DNA from: Cinnamomum chago
Taxonomy: Eukaryota; Streptophyta; Magnoliopsida; Laurales; Lauraceae
Direction of reading: 5' to 3'
Length of the DNA: 64,000 nt
Assembly: GCA_038049695.1 (NCBI GenBank)
Contig: CP142457.1
Coordinates: 22,086,501 to 22,150,500, forward strand
Both the position numbers and the translations under genes were made by a program. Below the pieces are notes generated by a model that had not been told where the DNA came from, made no database searches, and worked only from the letters and a program-made list of their open reading frames with translations. Below, in pieces: positions 37,311 through 47,697 of the stretch (positions are counted from its first letter, which is position 1; each line of letters opens with the position of its first letter).

Positions 37311-37670
37311 TGCAGAAATCTATTCTAGGTTGCTGGAATTGTTTTAGCAGTGTGCAGAAAAAATATTCTGGGCTGATTCAGTGTGCAGAAAAAATTCTGG
37401 GCTACTGGAATTGAAAATCCAGTGTGCAGAACAAAATTCTGGGCTGTTGGATTTGAAAAACAGTGTGCAGAAATCTGTTCTATGATGCTGGAATTGTTTT
37501 AGCAGTGTGCAGAAAAAATATTCTGGGCTGATTCAGTGTGCAGAAAAAATTCTGGGCTACTGGAATTGAAAATCCAGTGTGCAGAACAAAATTCTGGGCT
37601 GTTGGATTTGAAAAACAGTGTGCAGAAATCTGTTCTATGATGCTGGAATTTATTTAGTAGTGTGCAGATT
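37311..37670 (+). repeat. 155-bp tandem repeat in the Copia leader (2 full + 1 partial copy)
   Basis: TGCAGAAATC begins copies at 37311, 37466 and 37621, exactly 155 bp apart. The first two are nearly identical and the third is cut short. Each holds several CAGTGTGCAGAA sub-motifs followed by ATTCTGGGCT, so there is a shorter internal repeat as well. Confidence 0.9.
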
Positions 37671-38640
37671 TTTTCAAGATGATGAATAGTGCTGTTCCAA
37701 GCACAATTGCATGCATTAACCTCTTTGTTTGCAGCCATATATTGCATCCTTGATGGTTCGCATGTTTGTGTGGATTTGGATGTGATTTTATTAGTTGAAA
37801 TATGTACGATTGCGCGGATAGCAATCATAGGAAGTTGTAATTATTTCCTTGTCTTTATTTCAATTAGTCTTGATGTAAGCTTTCTTGAAAAGCATAGGAA
37901 TCTCCAATGTAATTTTGGGTTTTTGTTTTTCATTGAGTTGCTTGTATAAATTTGATTTATTGTAACAAGCAACAAAAGGAAAGTTTCAAGCAAGGAAGGT
38001 TGCAACAAACCGGGTCCCATGGTGATGGAGGCAATGGAGGTTTCCTAGTGCGGGAAGGACTCTTTACCAAGTTTCCTAATTGGAAAAGGATTTGAAGTCT
38101 GAAGAGCAGGGAGCCATCAAGGATTGCTTTCTTTAATTAGCTTTTATATATGGAATGCATGTTTAATGCTTTATATAATTGCTATGTTTATCACCTAGAA
38201 ACATGGCCACCACTAGGTCTTAAAATTGGCATCTTTCTATATTGGATTGGTTTTAATTGGCAAATTGTTTTTAAACGGCTCTTAGACCAGCACCTTCTAT
38301 TTGTCTAAGGTTTAAAATTGGATAGGGTTTAGTTTACCTTGGTACCCTTAGTTTCCATAAGAGGCCAACTTAAAATCCAATATGTTGATACCTTAGTGGG
38401 CCCATAACCCATTGGTCCCAGGATCTTTACTCAATATGTTTTAAAGCAAAGGTTATTTTTTTGAGATGACTTAAGCAATTGAGTCATGAAAATTGTTAAC
38501 CAAGTTTGCTAGATTTAAACAAGGTTTGAGTAACGATCAAAAGTGTTTTTTCAAAACCCTAGTGTTAAATAATCAAGTGGGAGAGGGGTTTGGAAAAACC
38601 CCACGGCCTTCCAATTTCGGTTCATGCTAACTCATTGGAG

Positions 38641-39112
38641 TGTTAGTGGGAGCGGCCATCCCTTCGGTGGAGTTCTTTACTGAAGATCACTTTGATGAAT
38701 TAGTAGGTGAACTAATGTGAATATTCGTAATGAGGTGTTAGTGGGAGCGGCCATCCCTTCGGTGGAGCTCTTTACTAAAGATCACTTCTATAGAATGTCA
38801 ATGAAGCGTTGGTGGGAGCGGCCATCCTTTCGGTGGAGCTCTTTACTAAAGATCACTTCTAGGTTGGATTAAAGTCTCTTCCCTTCGGAAGACTTAAGTC
38901 ATAGACATTCTGGGAACGTTCATAAGAGATGGTAATACACTTGACATAAGACGGTAATAACCTCTCCCTAGGAGTTAGTGTTATTTGTCATATGAGGCCA
39001 AACCAATCAGTGATTGGACCATCACTGGGTATGCGTATTCAGACAGTGATGATCCAAATAAGCAGACCTTAACTCAACGTTACTGTAGGCTCGGCCATCC
39101 CTTCGATGGAGG
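38641..39112 (+). repeat. Spaced leader repeats with core GGCCATCCCTTCG
   Basis: Blocks beginning TGTTAGTGGGAGCGGCCATC occur at 38641 and 38736, with a variant at 38807 (GGTGGGAGCGGCCATCC). Each is followed by CTTTACT(A/G)AAGATCACTT. A fourth, shorter version (TCGGCCATCCCTTCGATGG) lies near 39091. Spacing is about 95, 71 and then roughly 280 bp. Confidence 0.8.
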
Positions 39113-39262
39113 GTCTATGAGGAGGTTGAGACACTGATACATTATTTTAGGGTGAAATAATGTAAAAAGACTTGTGCATGTTTTTCCTTTTATTACAAGC
39201 ACCATATACATGTTACATATATACTGCCTGTCTAATTATAAACCTGTTATATATCCAGAGAG

Positions 39263-41524
39263 ATGGGGAAGGACTCTTTTAGCCCATTGATGAGTATTCT
39301 GCGTGAGAACAAATTGACTGGCCCTAATTACGTAGACTGGAAAAGAAACCTGAACATAGTACTCACCGCTGAGGAGTACAAGTAGGTTCTGTCGGAACCC
39401 TGTCCTTTCATTGATGATTATTCTACAGATGACCAGCTAGAGGCTGAAAAGAAATGGAAAAAGGCTAATAGCATGGCCAAATGTTATATGCTTGCTTCCA
39501 TGTCCAACGTGTTGCAAACGCAGCATGAGCAAATGGACACAGCTGCAGATATCATGTTGTCCTTGTCTGAGATGTTCGCAGACAAAAGCAGGCCAGCTAG
39601 GCAAGCTGCTTTAAGGACAATTATGAATACCAGGATGGCTGAGGGAACACCTGTCAGAGAGCATATGCTCAAGATGATGGATTGTTTCAATGAAGCTGAG
39701 ATCCTTGGGGCTGAGATTGATGCGGGGAGTCAGACTGATATGATTCTAGAAACTCTACCGGAGTCTTTCAACCAGTTCAAGCTCAACTTCAACATGAGCA
39801 AGTTGGACATGACTCTCTCTGAGTTAATGAAAGAACTCCAGGCGGCAGAGGCCATCATGAAGCCTAAAGGCCAAGCTCATTTTTCCCAATCTTCCTCTAA
39901 ACTGAACCCGAAAGGGAAAAAGTTCGAGAAGAAGCAGGGTAAGGGAAAAGGGCAGAAAAAGGGCAATGCTGGTAAGAAGGACAAAGGCACAGGAGAAAAG
40001 CCCAAAGGGAAATGCTTCAAGTGCGGCCTTAAAGGTCACTGGAAGAAAGATTGTCCCAAGCTCCTAGGCTCTGATAAGAAAGGTATATCTCCTTCCTATT
40101 ACATTGAAACCTGTCATGTGGTTGATTCTACTGATTCATGGATAGTAGACTCTGGAGCCACTAATCACATATGCAATTCATTGCAGGGGTTTCAGATAAT
40201 GAAAAGGCTTGAGAAAGGAGAATTTGATCTTAGAGTTGGAAATGGAGCAAAGATATGGGCTGTTGCAGTGGGAGCAGTTACCTTATATTTTCCGCAAAAT
40301 AGGATATTAGTTTTAAATAATGTTATCTATGTTCCGGACATAAGGAAGAATTTAATTTCAGTTTCCAGACTCATTGAATTTAATTATTCAGTTTCTTTCC
40401 ATTCTGGTGTTGATATCGGTAGAGATGGAAATATTATATGTTCCGGTAGAATGCATGATAACTTATTTTATATATATCCTATTGCTCCCTCACTGCACAA
40501 TGTACAACTAGAAAGCTCAGCTTCCCTAAAGAGGAAGGTATCTTCGACCAATGACACTTATCTTTGGCACTTACGTTTGGGTCACATTAACCTAAAACGG
40601 ATTCAGAGGTTGGTGGAGGATGGGCCTTTGAGCTCATTGGATCTCGAACCTTTACCTCAGTATGAATCATGTCTCATGGGAAAGATGACCAAAAGGTCAT
40701 TCTCTGCGAAGGGACTAAGGTCAAAGGAGTTGTTAGAATTGGTTCACACTGATGTGTGTGGTCCTATGAACAAACTAACTAGAGGAGGTTATGAGTATTT
40801 CATCACCTTCACCGATGATTACTCTAGGTATGGATATGTGTACCTAATGCGACGCAAGTCTGAAGCGTTTGATAAGTTCAAACAATTCAAGGCTGAGGCG
40901 GAGCTACAACTAGGGAAACATATCAAAGCTCTTCGATCTGATCGAGGTGGCGAGTACCTCCTGGGTGAGTTCAAGGAGTACCTCACACAACATGGGATTG
41001 TGTCTCAGTTGTCTGCACCGGGTACACCCCAGCAAAATGGTGTAGCGGAGAGAAGAAACCGTACCCTTCTAGATATGGTAAGGTCCATGATGAGTCATGC
41101 AACCCTACCCATATCATTTTGGGGATATGCCCTAGAAGCAGCAGCATACATTTTGAATCTGGTACCTTCTAAATCAGTACCTAGGACACCTCGAGAAATG
41201 TGGACAGGTCGAAAACCTAGTTTAAGACATATCCACATTTGGGGTTGTCCAGCCTATGTACTGAATGACAAAGCTACCAAGCTAGAACCCAGATCAGAAA
41301 TGTGCTACTTCATTGGGTATCCTAAGGGAACGAGAGGTGGCATTTTTTATCATCCAAAGGAGCAAAAGGTGCTTATCAGCACTCATGCTAGATACTTGGA
41401 GGATGATTGCATGATGCGCCAAGAGCTTGGTTGTAAGGAAACCATTGAGGAGATTCTTTCAGAAACTCCTGCAATATCTGTGCCAGATCCTGAGGCTGTA
41501 GAAAATCAAGACATTCCTTTTTAA
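39263..41524 (+). pseudogene. Copia gag-protease-integrase, broken by an early nonsense codon
   Basis: The first in-frame ATG is at 39263. A TAG at 39383-39385 is codon 41, after which the frame stays open to 41524 (about 753 codons in all). Domains in order, numbered from 39263: a gag capsid-like region to about residue 215; a lysine-rich stretch; a CCHC zinc knuckle at 251-264 (C-x2-C-x4-H-x4-C); an aspartic protease DSG at 296-298; an integrase N-terminal region with the two His present, but Tyr at 467 where the family normally has the first Cys; and an integrase core with D497, D560 and E596, the last two separated by 35 residues. Translation could restart at the Met at 39473 but would lose the gag N-terminus. 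The frame ends in a T-run before reverse transcriptase, so no continuous polyprotein is possible. Confidence 0.9.
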
Positions 41525-41534
41525 CACTCCGGAG

Positions 41535-42086
41535 CCTCGTCGTAGTGGGAGAATTTCTAGACCACCAGATAGATACCTAGGAGTGTCTTTTATGACAGAC
41601 TCCGAGGATTTGGTTGAGGATCCTACTAGTTACGATGAAGCAGTAACGGATATAGATGCTGACATGTGGCAGCAAGCAATGAAATCTGAATTGGATTCTC
41701 TGTATTCCAATCAAGTCTGGGAACTTGTGGATGCACCTGAAGGGATCAAACCCATAGGGTGCAAGTGGATCTACAAGAGAAAGAGAGGAGTGGATGGGAA
41801 GGTTGAAACCTTCAAAGCAAGACTGGTGGCGAAAGGGTATACTCAGAAAGAGGGTATCGATTATGAGGAAACCTTTTCACCAGTGGCTATGCTTAAGTCC
41901 ATAAGGATTCTCTTAGCCATTGCATGTCATTATGACTACGAGATATGGCAGATGGATGTCAAGACAGCTTTCCTTAATGGAAGTCTTGACGAATGCATCT
42001 ATATGATGCAACCAGAGGGATTCATTGCTGGTGGCCAAGAGAACATGGTCTGTAAGCTTAAGAAGTCCATTTATGGACTTAAGTAA
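41535..42086 (+). pseudogene. Copia reverse transcriptase, N-terminal part, after a frameshift
   Basis: Pol continues in a different frame (+1 relative to integrase) from about 41535, so a one-base indel lies near the T-run around 41518-41522. The fragment holds the start of the reverse transcriptase fold, with MKSELDSL, the nucleotide-binding region around CKWIYKRKR, and the first catalytic aspartate in MDVKTAFLNG (Asp codon 41955-41957). It ends at a TAA (42084-42086) right after YGLK. The next codons in the same frame continue the conserved domain, so this is a point nonsense mutation and not a natural end. Confidence 0.9.
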
Positions 42087-42835
42087 GCATCTAGGGCATG
42101 GAACATCAAGTTTAATCAGGCAGTCAAATCCTTTGGCTTTGATCAGAACATTGATGAACCATGTGTGTATAAGAAAGGGAGTGGAAACGCAGTTGCATTT
42201 TTAGTCCTGTATGTGGATGACATATTACTCATTGGAAATGATGTTGGCATGATGTCGTCTACAAAGGTTTGGTTATCATCTCAATTTCAGATGAAGGATT
42301 TAGGTGAGGCAAGCTATGTCTTAGGGATCAAGCTTATGCGAGATCGCAAGAACAAGATGTTAGCCTTATCACAATCTTCGTATATTGAGAAGATATTGGT
42401 CAAGTATAACATGCATGACTCCAAGAAGGGCTTGCTACCTTCTAGACATGGAGTACCACTATCTCGGAATCAATGTCCGAAGACACCCGAGGAGATAGAA
42501 AGCATGAGGAGAGTACCATATGCTTCAGCTGTTGGAAGCCTCATGTATGCAATGTTGTGTACTAGACCAGATATCTGCTTTGCCGTTGGCATGGTTAGTA
42601 GATATCAGTCAAACCCTGGACCAATGCACTGGACAACAGTTAAGCATATATTCAAGTATCTTCGGAGAACGAAAGATTATATGCTAACCTACCAAGCAGA
42701 TGATCTAACGCCACAGGCGTATACAGATTCTGATTTCCAGACAGATGTAGATAGCAGAAAGTCTACCTCGGGATACGTCTTTACTCAATCAGGAGGGGCT
42801 ATACCATGGAAGCAGTACATTCTTAGCTGGTAGAG
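42087..42835 (+). pseudogene. Copia reverse transcriptase C-terminal part and truncated RNase H
   Basis: Same frame as the preceding fragment. It carries the catalytic YVDD box (42210-42221) and the connection region, then the start of RNase H with its first acidic motif (YTDSD near 42718-42735) and SRKSTSGYVF. The frame is lost at about 42790-42835 and ends at TAG 42833-42835. The RNase H segment with the remaining catalytic residues is mostly absent, so an internal deletion or rearrangement is likely. Confidence 0.9.
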
Positions 42836-42949
42836 CAGATTGCCTCAGCAGATAACTTAGCTGACCCATTTACTAAGACTCTTACTGAGAAAGTGTTTTC
42901 TTCACATATTGAGTCTATGGGAGTTAGGTTAGGTCGCAGTGATCTTTAG
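42836..42949 (+). pseudogene. C-terminal tail of Copia pol, out of frame
   Basis: A short stretch encoding the typical Copia pol end (ASADNLADPFTK, then SHIESMGVRLG) in a frame different from the RNase H start, ending at TAG 42947-42949. It shows that the true 3' end of pol is present and that the missing RNase H portion was lost internally. Confidence 0.8.
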
Positions 42950-42952
42950 TGC

Positions 42953-42962
42953 AAGTGGGAGA
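42953..42962 (+). other. Polypurine tract of the Copia element
   Basis: AAGTGGGAGA, one base before the 3' LTR start TGTTGGG at 42964. This is the classic plant Copia plus-strand primer and it fixes the LTR boundary. Confidence 0.92.
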
Positions 42963-42963
42963 T

Positions 42964-44942
42964 TGTTGGGATTGGTGTATGCCCTAAAGCCCACTGACTG
43001 CACTTTCATCTCTGTAACTGGATATTTATTGGTTATTTAATGGAATGACATCTTTCTCTTATTACTTGTGTATATGTATGGTTGTATAAGGCCCATTGTT
43101 TTCAAGTAAATGACTTAGGTGTGCAGTGGCTGCACACAGAAAGGTCTGAGTCATGGATATTGGAAACAACTAATTTGTTCATAACTGAGAGGTGGAGTTG
43201 GGCACTTCATCTTGGTATAAGTTATAATGAGAAACTCTCCTATGTTTAGGGTGACTTACCTTAGTCACGGGAGGTCTTTCCCGGATTTATCTCATTAGTG
43301 CATGTGTCATGCATTGAACAGGACCACTTGTAGGTGTGATCTCTAAAATAGTACTATCACAGAGAGAGATCAAATCACCTCTTGCTACTGAGTGACCAGT
43401 GCTCTTAATCTTGAGCATTTGTGGATGAACTGACGAAGTCAAGTTCTTGTACTTTAATTCACTATGGGTGAGATCCTGTTCATGGGTCAACAGCTCTGTG
43501 TTTTGGGTACTCGGGCTTGATTAGTTGGGACGTGCAAATGCAATATGGAATCTATGCCATCGGGAGATGGAATGATCGTCCCCTTAGAATTATCCGATTA
43601 ATCATCAGAATCTAAGATCTTAGTATATGGATGTTCCATATGGATATTGAACTTGTGGGTCGCTCCCTGGATCAAGAGAATGATATCCGGATGATGATTA
43701 GGTCAAGGATATGAAGTTCTAAGGTTAAGACGTAATCGAGAAGGTAGATAGTACATCGGTTAACCTACTTGATTATGGATGTTACATAGAGGGGCATTGT
43801 GGTCATTGTACTTGGTAGGTCAAAGACAATCGTCAATTTATGATGAGCTTAATTGAATTTAATATTTGTCCCTGGAGTGCAACCATAACTCTTTAGTGGA
43901 ATGAGTTAGGGTTAAAATGATCTTAATGTTGCTATGGGGTTAGCATGGACATTTTGGTCATTTTGGGAGCCAAGGGCAAATATGTCTTTTGGTCCCTCTT
44001 CTAGCCACTTTCCTATTTTGGCATGGTTTCCTAATTAGATGAAATGTGATTGAATTAATTTGTGGAAGAATAATTTTGAGTTTAAATTCTAATAGGCTCC
44101 TATGGGCATACATGAATTTAACTCTAGCTAAATTATTGACATGTGGGCCATGGGGTGTTTAGCTACTTTGTGGGCCAGCCATAAGTGGGGTCACATGAGT
44201 GAGGTTTCCAAGTTTGATTAGGCATCTTTACTTGGAAGGCAAGACTCCTCTTTGGGTAAGAATTCCTATCTTTAAGGGTTACTAATTTTAGTATCCTAAT
44301 TTAGTAAGTGTTGCACATCTAAGGGGATTAGTTGCTAATTATTATGAAAAGGTTATTCCTATTTGAAATAGGAATGTAATCTCCATATAATTGGTGCACT
44401 ATCTTGGGCGTGCAATATAGAGTTGCTAAGAGAGAAGGAAAACCCTTGAGGGGCGTGCATCACCATAGGATTTCCCTTGGCCGTCCAAGAGAAGGTTGCA
44501 TAGGATTCACGCCCAAGCCTTTGAGTTGCTGGTTTTTCTTCTTCCTGGAGAGAGAACATCAGCAGCTTTCTTCTCCACAATTAGTGATTCAGAAATCACT
44601 TCTTGGATCCCATACTTTGATCCCACCATCATTGCCAATCAGATTTGGAAGTGGAATAGGAGAGAAGATCAAAGGAGATAAATCTGCACATTAATTCCTG
44701 CACCTGGGTTGTAGATTGCAGGAGGATTTCAGAACCTTAAAGCTTCTTTTTTCAAAGTTTCAGAGCACACAAATCATCAAGGTAATAGATTACTATCTAC
44801 TCCTTGATTTAGGAACATGTTGGTCATGATTTCATGGGTTTACATGCATGATTTAATGGCTGATATCAGACATGGTTTTAAGTTTTTAAAACTCTAATCA
44901 GCCATGTTTATCTCTTTTAAATCTGATATGCATGAACTTTCA
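42964..44942 (+). repeat. 3' LTR of the Copia element (1979 bp)
   Basis: Starts TGTTGGGATTGGTG directly after the polypurine tract and ends AACTTTCA, giving the TG...CA termini of an intact LTR. Satellite resumes with ACCCAAGGTTCG at 44943. This copy shows the full LTR start that is missing from the 5' LTR. Confidence 0.92.
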
Positions 44943-47697
44943 ACCCAAGGTTCGCCCGAAACCCGTTTTAAACCGAAAAGTATATCGAAATATCCTAAAA
45001 GGTGCATCTCAACCCAGAATACCTTCAAATGGATTTCGAGGCGTGAGACAAGAGAAGGACACCCGAAACCCCTTCTATAGTAAAACGTGATCCTGGAATT
45101 TTCTAGAGGGAGTCTTTGGACCAAGAGTCGCATTAAAACACAGTGTAGAGTCAGCCATATTCTCGAGCCGCATAGATTGTGTTTTCGTACTAAAGGACCG
45201 TACGACCCGCACGAAGTTCGGGTTTTCGCCTTTACAAACACTGAACTCCCCGAATGTGTTTTCCTTACCCAAGATTCGCCCGAAACCCGTTTTAAACCGA
45301 AAAGTAGCTCGAAATATCTTAAAGAGCGCATCTCAACCCAGAATCCCTACAAATGGATTTGGAGCCGTAAGGAAAGACAGAGACACCCGAAACCCCATTT
45401 AGAGTAAAACGCAATCCCGGATTTTTCCAAAGGGAGTCTTTGGACCAAGAGTCGCATGAAACACAGTGTTGACTCAACAACTTTCTAGAGCCGCACAGAT
45501 TATGTTTTCGTTCAAAAGTACCGTACGACCCTCGCATGAAGTTCCGGTTTTCGCCCTAGCAAACACTGAACTCCCCGAAAGTGATTTCCACACCCAAGAT
45601 TCACCCAAAACCCGTAGTAAACCGAAGAGTAGCTCGGAATATCCTAAAAATCGCATCTCATCCCAAAATCCCTTCATATGGATTTAGAGGCGTACGATAA
45701 GACAAGGACACCCGAAACCCTTTTTAGTTTAAAACTTGATCCCGGATATTTCTAGATGTTGCCTTTGTACACAGAGTCGCAAGAAACACAGTGTGGAGTT
45801 AACAATTTCCTAGAGCCGCAAAGATTCTGCTTTAGTACAAAAGTATCGTACGTCCCGCGCGAAGTTCGGGTTTTCTCCTTTACAACCAGAGAACTCCCCG
45901 AAAGTGTTTACCATACCCAAGGTTCGCCCGAAACCCGTTTTAAACCGAAAAGTAGCTCGAAATATCCTAAAAGGTGCATCTCAACCCAGAATACCTTCAA
46001 ATGGATTTCGAGGCGTGAGACAAGAGAAGGACACCCGAAACCCCTTCTATAGTAAAACGTGATCCTGGAATTTTCTAGAGGGAGTCTTTGGACCAAGAGT
46101 CGCATTAAAACACAGTGTAGAGTCAACCATATTCTCGAGCCGCATAGATTGTGTTTTCATACTAAAGGACCGTACGACCCGCACGAAGTACGGGTTTTCG
46201 CCTTTACAAACACTGAACTCCCCGAATGTGTTTTCCTTACCCAAGATTCGCCCGAAACCCGTTTTAAACCGAAAAGTAGCTCGAAATATCTTAAAGAGCG
46301 CATCTCAACCCAGAATCCCTTCAAATGGATTTGGAGCCGTAAGGAAAGACAAAGACACCCGAAACCCCATTTAGAGTAAAACGCAATCCCGGATTTTTCC
46401 AAAGGGAGTCTTTGGACCAAGAGTCGCATGAAACACAGTGTTGACTCAACAACTTTCTAGAGCCGCACAGATTATGTTTTCGTTCAAAAGTACCGTACGA
46501 CCCTCGCATGAAGTTCCGGTTTTCGCCCTAGCAAACACTGAACTCCCCGAAAGTGATTTCCACACCCAAGATTCACCCAAAACCCGTAGTAAACCGAAGA
46601 GTAGCTCGGAATATCCTAAAAATCGCATCTCATCCCAAAATCCCTTCATATGGATTTAGAGGCGTACGATAAGACAAGACACCCGAAACCCTTTTTAGTT
46701 TAAAACTTGATCCCGGATATTTCTAGATGTTGCCTTTGTACACAGAGTCGCAAGAAACACAGTGTGGAGTGAATAATTTCCTAGAGCCGCAAAGATTCTG
46801 CTTTAGTACAAAAGTATCGTACGTCCCGCGCGAAGTTCGGTTTTTCTCCTTTACAACCAGAGAACTCCCCGAAAGTGTTTACCATACCCAAGGTTCGCCC
46901 GAAACCCGTTTTAAACCGAAAAGTATCTCGAAATATCCTAAAAGGTGCATCTCAACCCAGAATACCTTCAAATGGATTTCGAGGCGTGAGACAAGAGAAG
47001 GACACCCGAAACCCCTTCTATAGTAAAACGTGATCCTGGAATTTTCTAGAGGGAGTCTTTGGACCAAGAGTCGCATTAAAACACAGTGTAGAGTCAGCCA
47101 TATTCTCGAGCCGCATAGATTGTGTTTTCGTACTAAAGGACCGTACGACCCGCACGAAGTTCGGGTTTTCGCCTTTACAAACACTGAACTCCCCGAATGT
47201 GTTTTCCTTACCCAAGATTCGCCCGAAACCCGTTTTAAACCGAAAAGTAGCTCGAAATATCTTAAAGAGCGCATCTCAACCCAGAATCCCTACAAATGGA
47301 TTTGGAGCCGTAAGGAAAGACAGAGACACCCGAAACCCCATTTAGAGTAAAACGCAATCCCGGATTTTTCCAAAGGGAGTCTTTGGACCAAGAGTCGCAT
47401 GAAACACAGTGTTGACTCAACAACTTTCTAGAGCCGCACAGATTATGTTTTCGTTCAAAAGTACCGTACGACCCTCGCAAGAAGTTCCGGTTTTCGCCCT
47501 AGCAAACACTGAACTCCTCGAAAGTGATTTCCACACCCAAGATTCACCCGAAACCCGTAGTAAACCGAAGAGTAGCTCGGAATATCCTAAAAATCGCATC
47601 TCATCCCAAAATCCCAAATATGGATTTAGAGACGTACGATAAGACAAGGACACCCGAAAACCTTTTTATTTTAAAACTTGATCCCGGATATTTCTAG

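Larger units (their letters stand above)
37147..39262 (+). other. Long non-coding leader of the Copia element
   Basis: About 2.1 kb between the primer binding site and the first gag ATG, with no supported coding. It holds 155-bp tandem repeats (37311-37670), a second repeat family (38641-39112), and a small stem-loop, GGGGTTT/AAACCCC with loop GGAA, at 38585-38602. A leader this long may carry dimerisation or packaging signals, but that is inference. Confidence 0.75.
35166..44942 (+). mobile_element. Ty1/Copia LTR retrotransposon, defective, with near-identical LTRs
   Basis: A complete element layout: 5' LTR, PBS, long leader, gag, protease, integrase, reverse transcriptase, RNase H remnant, PPT, 3' LTR. 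Integrase before reverse transcriptase marks the Copia superfamily. The LTR start TGTTGGGATT after AAGTGGGAGA recalls the Tork/Angela group, a weak hint only. The 5' LTR lacks its first 11 bases compared with the 3' LTR, and no target-site duplication is seen. Satellite on both sides belongs to one A monomer (GTGTTTAC left, ACCCAAGG right), so the element split that repeat. Coding is broken in at least four places. Confidence 0.95.
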
